This document shows, one piece after another, positions 48,963-59,431 of a DNA stretch of 64,000 bases. The stretch is from Vreelandella aquamarina (GTDB lineage: Bacteria > Pseudomonadota > Gammaproteobacteria > Pseudomonadales > Halomonadaceae), in assembly GCF_900110265.1 (NCBI RefSeq), contig NZ_FODB01000006.1, forward strand, positions 1 through 64,000, read 5' to 3'. The notes beneath the pieces were generated by a model. It ran no database searches. It was not told the origin of the DNA and saw nothing but the letters and a program-made list of their open reading frames with translations. The first letter of the stretch is position 1. Every line of letters begins with the position of its first letter. The translations under genes and the position numbers were made by a program.

Positions 48963-50311
48963 CAGGCCTCTTTCTCGATCATGGTGAGATTGTCACGCAG
49001 GATGGGGCCGTACTCATATTTGCCGGGGCAAACGTAGGTACACAGCGCCAGATCCTCTTCGTCCAGCTCAAGACACCCGAGCTGCATGGCAACCTCAATG
49101 TCGCCCACAATCAGCGAACGCAGCAGTTGCGTTGGCATGATATCCAACGGCATGACGCGCTCGTAGTTACCCACCGGCACCATGGCACGCTCGGAGCCAT
49201 TTGTAGAAGTAGTCGGCGCGTAGTTACTCAGGCCTTTAAATTTGGAAAGATAAATGCCCATAACGGAGTGGCGATTCGCACCCAGAGATAACCATCCCAT
49301 AAAGGTGCGCTTATTGCCCTCTTCCAGCAAACTGATTTGGTTGTGGAAGCGACCCAGATAAGTCAGTTTGCCTTCAGCGGCAGCGCCAGAGAAAACCGAG
49401 CCGGAAATCACGCGGGTGTCATCGGGTTTGATGACTTCACCTGCTAAGAGTTCTTGAGTGCTGGCACCCACACGGGTACGCAGAATGCGCGGTTTTTCTG
49501 CACGCGGGCCACCTACCGCTACGATGCGGCTTATGTCCAGCTTACCTTCTACAAACAGCTTGCCGAAGGCAATCACGTCCTGATAACCGATGTGCCACAC
49601 TTTCTTATGCAGCGCCACGGGCGAGAGGTAGTGAATGTGTGTGCCTACCAAACCAGCCGGATGCGGCCCAGCAAAGCTTTCGGTTTTTACACCGCTGACA
49701 TCACCACCCGGAATTGAGGCGTTTGCACCCGTGCACAGAAAAACGTTGCCCTCGGTCAGGCGGGTTAGCACCTTGAGGCCGTCTTCAAATGCTTGGGCAT
49801 TTTCATTGATGATAAAGGCAGGGTCAGCGCTTAGCGGATGAGTATCTACAGCGGTGACAAAGATATCAGCAGGAACGCTATCGATGGCTGGTGTGCGTGA
49901 GAAAGGACGGGTGCGCAGGGCAGTCCAAAGTCCTGACTCAACAAGCTGATCGACAACGGCTTGACGATCAAGCTGTCCTAAAGCACCACGATCATGAGAA
50001 GCAAATGTAATCGCTTCTTCATTTTCATCGACTTTAATAACCACAGACAGCAGACGACGTTTTTCGCCACGGTTAATTGCGACTACTTCACCACCGGCAG
50101 GCGCGGTAAAACGCACGCCATCAATTTTCTTGTCGGTGAAGAGAAGCTGGCCTAACTTGACCTTGTCCCCTTCCTGAACTTCCATTGTTGGTTTCATACC
50201 AACATAGTCAGTGCCCAGGATTGCCACGTGACGCACAGGCTGCGCATCTTCAATACGCTGCTCGGGCGCTCCCGTGATGGGGAGATCCAGGCCTTTTTTG
50301 ACTTCGATCAT
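48962..50311 (-). CDS. nqrA: Na+-NQR subunit A
   Basis: 449 residues. Start [20 protein letters not shown] and segments such as [20 protein letters not shown] (barrel-sandwich motif) are typical of NqrA, the quinone-side cytoplasmic subunit. First gene of the nqrABCDEF operon; the 307-base upstream gap (50312-50618) must contain its promoter, but I cannot point to a clear one. Confidence 0.95.
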   Translation of the reverse strand: MIEVKKGLDLPITGAPEQRIEDAQPVRHVAILGTDYVGMKPTMEVQEGDKVKLGQLLFTDKKIDGVRFTAPAGGEVVAINRGEKRRLLSVVIKVDENEEAITFASHDRGALGQLDRQAVVDQLVESGLWTALRTRPFSRTPAIDSVPADIFVTAVDTHPLSADPAFIINENAQAFEDGLKVLTRLTEGNVFLCTGANASIPGGDVSGVKTESFAGPHPAGLVGTHIHYLSPVALHKKVWHIGYQDVIAFGKLFVEGKLDISRIVAVGGPRAEKPRILRTRVGASTQELLAGEVIKPDDTRVISGSVFSGAAAEGKLTYLGRFHNQISLLEEGNKRTFMGWLSLGANRHSVMGIYLSKFKGLSNYAPTTSTNGSERAMVPVGNYERVMPLDIMPTQLLRSLIVGDIEVAMQLGCLELDEEDLALCTYVCPGKYEYGPILRDNLTMIEKEA

Positions 50312-50543
50312 AGTCTCGCCCAGTTGATGGATCGGATATACGAAGGTAAGGGGTTCGAATGCTTATTTTCTGCCCAGTGAATTCTTATTTTCTGTTCAGA
50401 TTGTTACCAGTCAGGCCCAAGCAAGCTTGAACCACCCCGAAAAATCTATCGCATTATAAAGATAAGCGCGGCCAATGACCACATCCCTGATGGCCTCCAA
50501 AAGTGCTATATGCATTTGTAGTGCATTTGTTTCTGGTACAAAA

Positions 50544-50565
50544 AACGCCACCCGAAGGTGGCGTT
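50544..50565 (-). terminator. Rho-independent terminator of gap
   Basis: AACGCCACC-CGAA-GGTGGCGTT with a T-run (TTTTTTGTACC region) on the minus strand, about 55 bp after the gap stop. Nothing else apart from the nqr promoter region is evident in 50312-50618. Confidence 0.85.
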
Positions 50566-50618
50566 GATTCAACGTTTTAAGTAATGCCCTAATTTAGCGC
50601 ACTACGGACCTGCACTCA

Positions 50619-52094
50619 TTAACTCGCCTGACGTGGCAGCTTCAAAAACTGCACATTCGACATATGCTGAAGAATACGAATGACCTGGCAGCTATAACCA
50701 AACTCATTGTCGTACCAGACGTAGACCACTGCATGATTGCCGTTAGCAATGGTCGCTTTGGCATCAACAATGCCCGCGTGGCGATTACCAACGAAGTCAG
50801 AAGAAACCACTTCTGCAGAGTCAACGAAATCGATTTGCTTTTGGTAAGCAGAATCAATCGACATACGGCGCAGGTAGTCGTTCAGCGCGTCTGCATCGGT
50901 ACCTTTATCCAGCGTCAGATTCAAAATCGCCATAGATACGTTCGGGGTCGGTACGCGAATGGCGTTACCAGTCAGCTTGCCTTCTAACTCCGGCAGCGCC
51001 TTAGCAACCGCTTTAGCTGCGCCTGTTTCGGTCAGCACCATGTTAAGCGCCGCACTACGGCCACGACGATCACCTTTATGATAGTTATCAATCAGGTTCT
51101 GGTCGTTGGTATAGGAGTGAACGGTCTCAACGTGCCCTGTCGCCACACCGTACTCATCGTTGAGTACTTTCAACACCGGCACAATGGCGTTCGTCGTACA
51201 GGAAGCCGCCGACACGATGCGGTCATTATCGCCAATCGTTTCGTGATTAATGCCGAATACGATATTTTTGATGTCACCTTTACCCGGCGCCGTCAGCAGC
51301 GCTTTTGCTGCACCTTTACACTCAAGGTGCTGGCCTAGACCCGCTTCATCACGCCAAATACCGGTGTTATCAACAATCACCGCGTTGTGAATATCGTAGG
51401 TGGTGTAATCAATTTCGCTGGGGGAGTCGGCGTAGATGACCTGCACCACGTTGCCGTTAATGGTCAGCGTACGCGCGTCAGCATCCACGGCGATGGTGCC
51501 ATCAAACGGGCCATGAACCGAGTCGCGGCGCAGCAGACTGGCACGCTTCTCCAGGTCTTTCGCCACATCACCACGGCCGCGCACCACAATGGCACGCAAA
51601 CGCAGTAGGTTTCCGCCGCCAGCCTTCTCGACCATCACGCGCGCCAGCAGGCGACCAATACGGCCAAAACCATACAGCACGACGTCTTGAGGCTCGCCTT
51701 TGTTGCCGCCCGGCTGAAAGCCGTCGATGATCTCGCCTAGCTCATGGCGCAAAAACGCATCAAGGTCGCCACCGCCCTGGCGCTTAAAGCTCACTGCTAG
51801 CTTACCCACATCGACGTGAGCAGGCCCCAGATTCATCTCACTCATCGCTTTTACGATGGGGTACGTGTCTTCTACCGACAGCTCTGTGCCTTCAATTTTG
51901 CGCACAAAACGGTGATCTTTAAGGATACGAATGACCGACCGCTTGATCAGAGAGCGTCCGAACATCGTGGCCACAACGTTGTTCTGGCGATAGAGCTGCC
52001 CCACTAGTGGGATCATTTGCTCCGCCAGAGCTTCGTTGTTTTGCCATTCCTGAAAAACGTTTTCGAGCGCTTGCTGACTCACGTGCGGCCTCAT
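50619..52094 (-). CDS. gap: Glyceraldehyde-3-phosphate dehydrogenase, long form
   Basis: 491 residues, about 150 longer than classic GapA because of an N-terminal extension (LENVFQEWQNNEALAEQMIP and following). This is the long GAPDH of pseudomonads and relatives. NAD domain starts VVLYGFGRIGRLLARVMVEK; the catalytic Cys is in SAASCTTNAIVPVL. C-terminal VYVWYDNEFGYSCQVIRILQ. It probably works in glycolysis or gluconeogenesis. Divergent from mfd. Confidence 0.92.
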   Translation of the reverse strand: MRPHVSQQALENVFQEWQNNEALAEQMIPLVGQLYRQNNVVATMFGRSLIKRSVIRILKDHRFVRKIEGTELSVEDTYPIVKAMSEMNLGPAHVDVGKLAVSFKRQGGGDLDAFLRHELGEIIDGFQPGGNKGEPQDVVLYGFGRIGRLLARVMVEKAGGGNLLRLRAIVVRGRGDVAKDLEKRASLLRRDSVHGPFDGTIAVDADARTLTINGNVVQVIYADSPSEIDYTTYDIHNAVIVDNTGIWRDEAGLGQHLECKGAAKALLTAPGKGDIKNIVFGINHETIGDNDRIVSAASCTTNAIVPVLKVLNDEYGVATGHVETVHSYTNDQNLIDNYHKGDRRGRSAALNMVLTETGAAKAVAKALPELEGKLTGNAIRVPTPNVSMAILNLTLDKGTDADALNDYLRRMSIDSAYQKQIDFVDSAEVVSSDFVGNRHAGIVDAKATIANGNHAVVYVWYDNEFGYSCQVIRILQHMSNVQFLKLPRQAS

Positions 52095-52324
52095 TGAGTT
52101 ATGAACGGGGATGTCCCGAGCATTATCCGGAGCTTATTAAGGTGCCGCAATGGATGGATAGTCGCACAACATGTAGGGGTATTACAGAAACAGGGTATTG
52201 ACTACAAACGCCAATGATGCAGCGACCAAGCGATCTTAACACCCCATGGCGCCAAAGCCTCTGCGCGAAAGGGCGGATCGTGTATGATCTTGGTTCCGTT
52301 TCTGTGCAAAACGATACCTTTACT

Positions 52325-55300
52325 ATGCCTTCTTTCTCTCTGCTCGAACCGCCTCAGCCGCAAGGGATTCGCGATACGCTCTATTTGCAAGCGCCGCCGG
52401 GCAGTGCGACTGCCCTGGCGCTAGCTCAGGTAGCGTCAAGCGCACCGTTACTGGTGATCACTCCCAACACCGCCAGCGCCCAGAGGCTGGAACAAGATCT
52501 CGCTTTTTATAGCAGCGTGCCGGTTCTCCCCTTCCCCGATTGGGAAACCTTGCCCTACGACAGCTTCTCGCCCCACCAAGATATTATTTCTGCTCGGCTG
52601 AGAACGCTGCGCCTGCTACAGGATGGCGTGCGCGGTATCGTGCTTGTGCCAGTCAATACCCTCATGCAGCGGCTGCCGCCTGTCTCGTACATCGCTGGCC
52701 GCGTGATGACGCTAAAGGCGGGGGCCACGCTGAATCGCGAAACCTTCCGCGAATCGCTCTCCCGGGCAGGCTATCGTGCGGTAGAGACCGTTTATGAGCC
52801 GGGCGAATACGCCATGCGCGGCGCGATTATCGACCTATTTGCCATGGGCATGGATGAGCCGATTCGTATTGATCTATTTGATGATGAGATCGACACACTG
52901 CGCCACTTCGACCCCGGCAGCCAGCGCTCTACCGACAAAGTGGATGTCATCGAACTGCTGCCTGCCCATGAATACTCGCTAAGCCGCAGCGCGATTGCCT
53001 GCTTTCGTGAGCAGTTTGAGACCCTGTTTGATGTCGACCCGCGCCAGTGCCCGCTCTATAACGATGCGCTGAAAGCGATTCCCTCTCCTGGGCTAGAGCA
53101 GTATTTACCGCTCTTTTTCGAGGAAACCGCCTCACTGTTTGAGCATCTCACCGAAGACACTCGCATCGCCTTGCTCCCAGACGTTTTCCACGCGGCTGAG
53201 CAGCACTGGCAGTCGATTGAATCACGCTATGAGAATTTAGGTGTTGACCCTACACGGCCGCTACTACCGCCTCACCGGGCGTTCTTCCCGGTTAACGAAG
53301 TGTTTTCAGCCATTAAAGCGCGGCCTCGCCTTGAGTTCACTGAGGACGACAGCCAATGCCATGCGCTTGCTCCTCTGGCCCAAGCACTCCCTTCTCTGGC
53401 CATCAATGCGCGTGCCAAACAGCCGCTGAGCGAGCTGGCGAGCTTCTTAGATAACCATCCCAAGACCCGCATGCTGTTTGTTGCCGAGTCTCGCGGGCGG
53501 CGAGAAGCACTGGAGGAAGTCCTCTCCCCGCTGAAACTATCGCTGCCCCATAGCGATAGTTTCCAGGCTTTTTTAGCAGGCAGCGAGCACATCGCTATAA
53601 CGGAAAGCTTGGTGGGTAGCGGCCTATGGCTCACCGAGCCCGATGTCGCGGTAATTAGCGAAACCGAGCTGTTTGGCGACGTCGTGCGGCAAAGCCGTCG
53701 GCGGGAAAAAGCCACCGACGATAACGAACTAGCGGTCCGTCACCTTTCCGAGTTGCGCGAAGGAGCACCGGTGGTTCACCAAGCCCACGGCGTAGGCCGC
53801 TACCTGGGCCTGGAGACTCTGGAAGCGGGCGGCCAGGCCAACGAGTTTCTCGCCCTCTCCTATGCAGACGGTGCCAAGCTGTATGTGCCGGTGGATAGCC
53901 TGCACCTTATTTCACGCTATAGCGGCGCCGATGACGAACTCGCTCCGCTGCATAAGCTGGGCTCCGACCAGTGGGAGAAAGCCCGCCGCAAAGCCGCTGA
54001 AAAAATTCGCGACACCGCCGCAGAGCTATTGGATATTTACGCCCGCCGTGAAGCCCAGCAAGGCACAGTGTACGACCCGCCCGGCGATGAGTATGTGCGT
54101 TTTGCGGCCAGCTTCCCGTTTGAGGAAACACCGGATCAGAAGGCGGCTATCGAAGCAGTGATCAGCGACATGGTCTCTCCTCAGCCAATGGATCGCGTGG
54201 TGTGCGGCGATGTGGGCTTTGGTAAAACCGAGGTGGCCATGCGCGCCGCCTTCCTCGCCGTACAGTCCGGCAGACAGGTCGTAGTGCTAGTGCCGACAAC
54301 GCTGCTAGCACGCCAGCACTTCGAGAACTTCCGCGACCGCTTTGCCGACACTGCCGTCAATATCAGCCTAATCTCGCGCTTTACCGGTGGCAAAGAGATG
54401 ACGCAAACCCTGGAAGGCATCAAAAGCGGCCAAACCGGTATCGTTATTGGCACCCATAAGCTGCTCTCGAAAAGCGTCGAGCTGCCCAAAATGGGACTGC
54501 TGATTATCGATGAAGAGCACCGCTTCGGCGTCGCCCAAAAAGAGAAGTTGAAAACCCTACGCGCGGAAATCGACATTCTCACACTCACCGCCACGCCCAT
54601 TCCGCGTACGCTCAATATGGCCATGAGTGGCATCCGTGACCTTTCTATCATCGCCACTCCGCCCGCAAGGCGCTTATCGGTAAAAACTTTTATACAGCAG
54701 CGCGATAACAGCATTATTAAGGAAGCGCTACTGCGGGAGATCCTGCGCGGCGGTCAGGTCTACTTCCTGCACAACGAAGTTAAAACCATTGAGAATGCTG
54801 CTGAACAGATCCGCGAGCTAGTGCCGGAAGCCCGCGTTGCTGTGGCCCACGGCCAGCTTCCAGAGCGCAGCCTTGAGCGGGTGATGTCTGATTTCTACCA
54901 CCGACGCTTTAACGTGCTGGTGTGCTCCACCATTATAGAAACCGGCATTGACGTACCTAGCGCCAACACCATTTTGATTGAGCGTGCGGATAAGTTCGGC
55001 CTAGCACAGCTACACCAGCTGCGCGGCCGCGTAGGGCGCAGCCACCATCAGGCCTATGCTTACCTACTAACCCCGCCACCCAAAGCCATGACGCGAGATG
55101 CCGTAAAACGCCTTGAGGCGATTAGCGCCTCCGACGACCTGGGGGCAGGCTTTACATTGGCCAGCCACGATATGGAAATTCGCGGTGCGGGTGAGCTTTT
55201 GGGCGACGAGCAAAGCGGCCAAATGGAAACCATTGGCTACACCCTTTATATGGAAATGCTGGACCGGGCGGTGAAAGCAATCCGCGCAGGCAAAACCCCT

Positions 55301-55774
55301 AACATCGACGCGCCCTTCAACACAGGCGTCGAAATAAGCCTGAATCTGCCTGCCCTCATTCCCGATGATTACATTCACGATGTACAGCAGCGCCTAGTCA
55401 TGTATAAACGCATCGCTAATACGCAATCAGATACCGAGCTTAAAGAGTTGCAGGTAGAGTTGATCGACCGTTTTGGTCTACTGCCACAGCCGTTGAAGAA
55501 CCTGATTCGGCAGACGAAGCTGCGCCACCGGGCAGAACAGCTCGGTGTTGCGCGCATAGAAGCAGGTGAACAGCGCGGCCGCGTGATTTTTAACACCACT
55601 ACCCAGGTAGACCCGCTGACCCTGGTCACGCTGATTCAAAAATCTCCCCAGCACTACCGCTTAGATGGTTCCGATACTTTACGTTTTGAATTTCCAATGG
55701 AAACGGTCGAACAGCGTTTCGAAAAGATTGAAGCACTGCTAACGACCCTTAATCAAAAAGTAGCGGCGGCGTGA
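52325..55774 (+). CDS. mfd: Transcription-repair coupling factor
   Basis: 1149 residues, close to E. coli Mfd (1148). N-terminal UvrB-like module (DWETLPYDSFSPHQDIISAR, GAIIDLFAMGMDEPIRIDLF), RNAP-interaction domain (VVHQAHGVGRYLGLETLE), then the RecG-like translocase with Walker A GDVGFGKTEVAMRAA, DEEH box LLIIDEEHRFGV, and motif VI-like QLRGRVGRSHHQAYAYLL. ATG 52325 gives the usual N-terminus; the frame is open 37 codons further up without support. It removes stalled RNA polymerase and recruits UvrA. Confidence 0.95.
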   Translation: MPSFSLLEPPQPQGIRDTLYLQAPPGSATALALAQVASSAPLLVITPNTASAQRLEQDLAFYSSVPVLPFPDWETLPYDSFSPHQDIISARLRTLRLLQDGVRGIVLVPVNTLMQRLPPVSYIAGRVMTLKAGATLNRETFRESLSRAGYRAVETVYEPGEYAMRGAIIDLFAMGMDEPIRIDLFDDEIDTLRHFDPGSQRSTDKVDVIELLPAHEYSLSRSAIACFREQFETLFDVDPRQCPLYNDALKAIPSPGLEQYLPLFFEETASLFEHLTEDTRIALLPDVFHAAEQHWQSIESRYENLGVDPTRPLLPPHRAFFPVNEVFSAIKARPRLEFTEDDSQCHALAPLAQALPSLAINARAKQPLSELASFLDNHPKTRMLFVAESRGRREALEEVLSPLKLSLPHSDSFQAFLAGSEHIAITESLVGSGLWLTEPDVAVISETELFGDVVRQSRRREKATDDNELAVRHLSELREGAPVVHQAHGVGRYLGLETLEAGGQANEFLALSYADGAKLYVPVDSLHLISRYSGADDELAPLHKLGSDQWEKARRKAAEKIRDTAAELLDIYARREAQQGTVYDPPGDEYVRFAASFPFEETPDQKAAIEAVISDMVSPQPMDRVVCGDVGFGKTEVAMRAAFLAVQSGRQVVVLVPTTLLARQHFENFRDRFADTAVNISLISRFTGGKEMTQTLEGIKSGQTGIVIGTHKLLSKSVELPKMGLLIIDEEHRFGVAQKEKLKTLRAEIDILTLTATPIPRTLNMAMSGIRDLSIIATPPARRLSVKTFIQQRDNSIIKEALLREILRGGQVYFLHNEVKTIENAAEQIRELVPEARVAVAHGQLPERSLERVMSDFYHRRFNVLVCSTIIETGIDVPSANTILIERADKFGLAQLHQLRGRVGRSHHQAYAYLLTPPPKAMTRDAVKRLEAISASDDLGAGFTLASHDMEIRGAGELLGDEQSGQMETIGYTLYMEMLDRAVKAIRAGKTPNIDAPFNTGVEISLNLPALIPDDYIHDVQQRLVMYKRIANTQSDTELKELQVELIDRFGLLPQPLKNLIRQTKLRHRAEQLGVARIEAGEQRGRVIFNTTTQVDPLTLVTLIQKSPQHYRLDGSDTLRFEFPMETVEQRFEKIEALLTTLNQKVAAA

Positions 55775-55872
55775 ACCTTGGGGCAAACTTGTCATTAAGC
55801 AGCACATATCGGTAACGCATCGCTGCCCATTACCATGCGTACCAGCAGTGCATACATTGATTAGGATCGACC

Positions 55873-57006
55873 ATGAACATTCGTAAGAACATTACCCGTT
55901 GGGGACCTACCAGCCTGGCAGTTCTGCTGGCAGCGAGCCTTGTGGGCCCCGTTTATGCACAGCCGTCGGCCGAGCAGGCCGAAAGCACTGCGGCGATTAC
56001 TGACGACGCCACTGCTAGTGCAGAGCAAGTTGCTGAGGCGCAGGAACTACCGCGCGGCCACTTCCGACTACCCGAGCACGGCGATATTATTGGTGAGTAC
56101 TACACCGTTACGGTGGAGGACCCCGAAGAGACGCTTATCGACATCGCTCGTCGCCATAATATTGGCTACGAAGAGATTCGCATGGCGAACCCAGACGTTA
56201 GCTTATGGGTACCGGGTAAAGGCACCGAGGTAGTGATCCCTGCGCGGTACATTCTGCCGCCTGCGCCACGCGAGGGCGTGGTGGTCAATCTCTCCGAGCT
56301 GCGCCTTTACTACTACCCTGCCGACAACCCCGGCATTGTGGAAACCTACCCTGTCAGCGTTGGCCGCGAGGAGTTTGCGACTCCGGTAGGCATCACGCGG
56401 ACCACGGTCAAAGTCAAAGACCCTGCCTGGGCACCGCCCGCCTCGATGCGTCGTGAAGCGGCTGCAAGAGGCGAGCCTGCACCCGCTATCGTTCCACCAG
56501 GGCCTGACAACCCGCTTGGCCGTCATGCCATCTTGCTGGCTATGCCGAGCTACTTGATCCATGGGACCAATCGCCCTGATGGCGTGGGTATGCGTGTCAG
56601 CCGTGGCTGTATTCGCATGTACCCGGAAGATATCGAGTCGCTGTATGAACGCCTACCAAGCGGCACTAAGGTAAACCTGATGGATGCGCCTTTTAAAGCA
56701 GGCTGGGCGGCAGACGGCACACTGTTTGTGCAATCCCACCCTCAGCTGGAAGAGAACGTAGGCAACTTTGAGCCGCTTCTTAATGCCATTGAGCGGGTCA
56801 GCGAACTGGCAGAAGATCAAGCAGAAGTGGATTACGAGCAAGTCAAACGCGCGGTGGAAGCACCAGACGGCCGCTTTGTGGCGCTATATGGCCCGCAAGC
56901 ACCCGCCCCTGAGCAGGAACCCGAGCCGCAGCCCACTCAGCAGCTAGAGGGAATTTTGGAAGGTGTCGAGCTTTCCACGACCGTTCGAGTTGAAGGCGAC
57001 GCTTAA
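55873..57006 (+). CDS. L,D-transpeptidase with LysM domain
   Basis: 377 residues. Signal peptide ending VYA, a LysM-like domain (YYTVTVEDPEETLIDIARRH, YEEIRMANPDVSLWVPGKG) and a YkuD catalytic domain with HGTNRPDGVGMRVSRGCIRM, which includes the catalytic His and Cys. The tail after YkuD is Gln/Pro/Glu-rich. ErfK/YbiS/YcfS-type enzymes make 3-3 crosslinks or attach Lpp to peptidoglycan; a Lpp-like lipoprotein gene is the next gene. GGA precedes the ATG. Confidence 0.9.
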   Translation: MNIRKNITRWGPTSLAVLLAASLVGPVYAQPSAEQAESTAAITDDATASAEQVAEAQELPRGHFRLPEHGDIIGEYYTVTVEDPEETLIDIARRHNIGYEEIRMANPDVSLWVPGKGTEVVIPARYILPPAPREGVVVNLSELRLYYYPADNPGIVETYPVSVGREEFATPVGITRTTVKVKDPAWAPPASMRREAAARGEPAPAIVPPGPDNPLGRHAILLAMPSYLIHGTNRPDGVGMRVSRGCIRMYPEDIESLYERLPSGTKVNLMDAPFKAGWAADGTLFVQSHPQLEENVGNFEPLLNAIERVSELAEDQAEVDYEQVKRAVEAPDGRFVALYGPQAPAPEQEPEPQPTQQLEGILEGVELSTTVRVEGDA

Positions 57007-57027
57007 CGCGCAAAGCGCTAGCCAACA

Positions 57028-57053
57028 AAAAACCCCGCCGAGGCGGGGTTTTT
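57028..57053. terminator. Bidirectional rho-independent terminator
   Basis: AAAAACCCCGC-CGAG-GCGGGGTTTTT between the convergent L,D-transpeptidase and Lpp-like genes. A and T runs on both sides let it work on either strand. Confidence 0.9.
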
Positions 57054-57105
57054 CACATCTACAGCGACCACCGAACATGCATCATGCTCGGTGGCCCAAG
57101 CAGAA

Positions 57106-57369
57106 TTACTTCTGCATGGAACGCTGGAACATGCGGTTCATTTCTTCACGGTTCTGCTCAGACATCTGCAGAGCAGCTTGCGCGTCGCGCTGAGCTTGGT
57201 TTGCAGTGTTCAGAGCTTGTGAAGCCATGCTGCGTGCTTCTGCGGCATCAGCCTGTGCAGATTCAGCAGTCATGCGAACTTCTTCCAGAGCGCTGGTAGA
57301 AGCACAGCCAGCCAGGATTGCCAGAGAAGCGGCAGCGGCAGTCATCTTCAGAGCAGTCTTCAGAGTCAT
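57106..57369 (-). CDS. Lpp/OprI-like alanine-zipper lipoprotein
   Basis: 87 residues. Lipoprotein signal with LAGC (Cys about 22) and a coiled-coil of alanine-rich heptads (SAQADAAEARSMASQALNTA, then NQAQRDAQAALQM). It ends MQRSMQK-type with a terminal Lys that could be joined to peptidoglycan by the neighbouring L,D-transpeptidase. AAGGAG seven bases upstream of the ATG. Family identity is by pattern. Confidence 0.88.
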   Translation of the reverse strand: MTLKTALKMTAAAASLAILAGCASTSALEEVRMTAESAQADAAEARSMASQALNTANQAQRDAQAALQMSEQNREEMNRMFQRSMQK

Positions 57370-57593
57370 AATGTTCTCCTTGAGTCTTCCTTGGGTACTA
57401 CGTTAAGGGTATGACAAAAAATAAAGCTAAAGCGTTAGCTTAAATTTGTCTACCTGCGGTGCAGGTTCTTTACAGCGACTTGTACCAGGGTTACGTACCA
57501 AGGCACGCAAGTCAAACGCTGTTTTATAATAGACCACAGCGGTTGTCTATAGCCACATATTTAAAACCTAGAACTTCCTTCAACAACACAAGC

Positions 57594-58223
57594 CTAGCGG
57601 ATCACCACGCGTGTGCCAACATCTACTAATTCGGCCACACGTACGATCTGTTCATTGGTGACTGCCACACACCCTTGGGTCCAGTGGAAGCTACCATGGA
57701 TCTCTGGATCACCGCCGCCAACTCCGTGAATCCCAATAGCGCCACCCAACGCAGTATTCTGCGGGGGAGAGCCATAACGCCGGTAGTGGTCAAAATAGGC
57801 TTCGTAATCCGCTTGGGAGTAGATACCTTTTTCAAGCGCCATACGTGCGTGAGGTGGCGTAGGATAATCGATACCAATAAAGATATGCCACTGGCTTTCG
57901 AAATTAAATCGATTAACTCTGAATTCGCCCAGCGGTGTAACGTTATCGCCGCGAATTCGCTGGGTTTTTGCGCCACCGCGCCCCAATGAAATAGGCGCAA
58001 AGCGCTCTACCAGCGCATTCCCGCGAAAAATGGTCAGCGTTGCCTCTTTATCGTCAATTAGCACCCACAACTCACTACTGTGGCGTGGCACAGCAGCGCG
58101 AGAAAGCAGCGTCTCAACCAAATCGGTTGACTCATAATCATTCACAGCGCTTGTAGCAGTTGCGCTAGCCACTGCTGGCCAGCCCAGTGCCAACGCCAAA
58201 AATCGGCGACGGTTCACAGACAT
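57594..58223 (-). CDS. L,D-transpeptidase, YkuD family
   Basis: 209 residues. N-terminal NRRRFLALALGW is a Tat-type signal; cleavage probably after SATA. YkuD motifs: GIHGVGGGDPEIHGSFHWTQ then GCVAVTNEQI with the catalytic Cys. It acts on peptidoglycan in the periplasm. Alone in its unit, with no clear promoter recognised in 58224-58379. Confidence 0.88.
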   Translation of the reverse strand: MSVNRRRFLALALGWPAVASATATSAVNDYESTDLVETLLSRAAVPRHSSELWVLIDDKEATLTIFRGNALVERFAPISLGRGGAKTQRIRGDNVTPLGEFRVNRFNFESQWHIFIGIDYPTPPHARMALEKGIYSQADYEAYFDHYRRYGSPPQNTALGGAIGIHGVGGGDPEIHGSFHWTQGCVAVTNEQIVRVAELVDVGTRVVIR

Positions 58224-58379
58224 TATTTTGCTCTCAAATACAGGCCAGTGTGGCTAGGCCGAGGACACATTAGTGGCGGCTGTTATACCTTATTCACACA
58301 GCTATTGTCAGCGTTTCGACCATCAAATTAGCGTTCAGAATAACGAGCAGCACTGAAACAAACTTTAATTCAACGTTCA

Positions 58380-58844
58380 CTAAATATCGTCAAACTCCTG
58401 CATGCTCGCGACTAGTTTGCGAGCTTCTGCATTATGACCTTCTGCCAATGCGCTAAAAAACGTCTCCTCGGGCTCAATTTTGGCCCGAGAAGCGCGATGT
58501 TCATAAAGGCTTTGCAACTTACGATGGGACTCTACCGCTGTTTTGGTTAGCTCATCAATCGAACCTGCCACGCTCTGCTTTGCCAGAGCATCAAGCTCAG
58601 GGGGCTGGGGGAAGTCGCTTGAATCGTCAAACCATATTTCTAACACTTCACGATGATCCGAGCCATCGTGCAACAGCGCCTCAAGCCCTGTTTTCATCTT
58701 TAGCTCGCTATCGGCTAGGTAGGTGAGCACCATGGCTAGGCGCTCATGCTCGGCTTGTTCTGCGCCAGCGCTGTATTGGCGCGCCATGCGGCCATGATAA
58801 CCCGCTGCCCACTCAATGAGATCTTTGACTTGATTATAGCGCAT
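58380..58844 (-). CDS. Uncharacterised helical protein, possibly ferritin-like
   Basis: 154 residues from an ATG with AGGAGG. All-helical appearance with Glu/His spacing like ferritin-like proteins (EWAAGYHGRMARQYSAGAEQ, AEHERLAMVLTYLADSELKM), but a full diiron set is not certain. I do not recognise the family; no signal peptide. Confidence 0.7.
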   Translation of the reverse strand: MRYNQVKDLIEWAAGYHGRMARQYSAGAEQAEHERLAMVLTYLADSELKMKTGLEALLHDGSDHREVLEIWFDDSSDFPQPPELDALAKQSVAGSIDELTKTAVESHRKLQSLYEHRASRAKIEPEETFFSALAEGHNAEARKLVASMQEFDDI

Positions 58845-58969
58845 CCGTGCCTCCTGTATCGCTGTTTCCATACAACGTGGTGACGAATAGGCACATTTCA
58901 ACCTATCAGAGTAAGCAACCAGACGCTATTGGCAACCTCTCCCTCTATCACCACCGCACTGCCGCTGGA

Positions 58970-59431
58970 CTACCACTCTTGGCTTGTCTCCCGTAGCGAG
59001 GCAATATCACGCTTAGCCGCTTGGAGGTTCTCTAACAGTTGCTCGGCTAACGTCAACTGGCTACCTACCGCAATCATAGAAGGATTTTGCACAGCGCGAC
59101 GCGCAGCACCATCATCACTGTGCAGCTTCTCTAGCTGCCCCACCAGCCAGTAAAGCCAGCTTTCCGGCTGCTGCATGGCATCGCGTAGACGCTGCAGCTC
59201 TGCCACATCGGGGCCGTCACTGGCGAGCAGCGCGCGCCAGTCATGGCTCGTCAACCGTGCGTGCTCGGTTACCTCTTTGAGCAGCGAGCCCAGTGCTAGC
59301 TCGAACAGCGCCAGCGCGCTCTCTTCGATGGCCATCCGTCGGGCAGGGCTGTGCTCATCATCGCCAACCGGCAGGCCGACCAGCAGCTCGGCCTGATACA
59401 GCAGTTGATTGGTACGCGAACGCGGGCTCAC
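58970..59431 (-). CDS. DUF6586-like protein
   Basis: 153 residues, helical, with [20 protein letters not shown] near the middle and [15 protein letters not shown] later. It matches the small family found after topA in Pseudomonas-type bacteria. It overlaps the topA stop (ATGA), so it is translated with topA. Role unknown. Confidence 0.75.
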   Translation of the reverse strand: MSPRSRTNQLLYQAELLVGLPVGDDEHSPARRMAIEESALALFELALGSLLKEVTEHARLTSHDWRALLASDGPDVAELQRLRDAMQQPESWLYWLVGQLEKLHSDDGAARRAVQNPSMIAVGSQLTLAEQLLENLQAAKRDIASLRETSQEW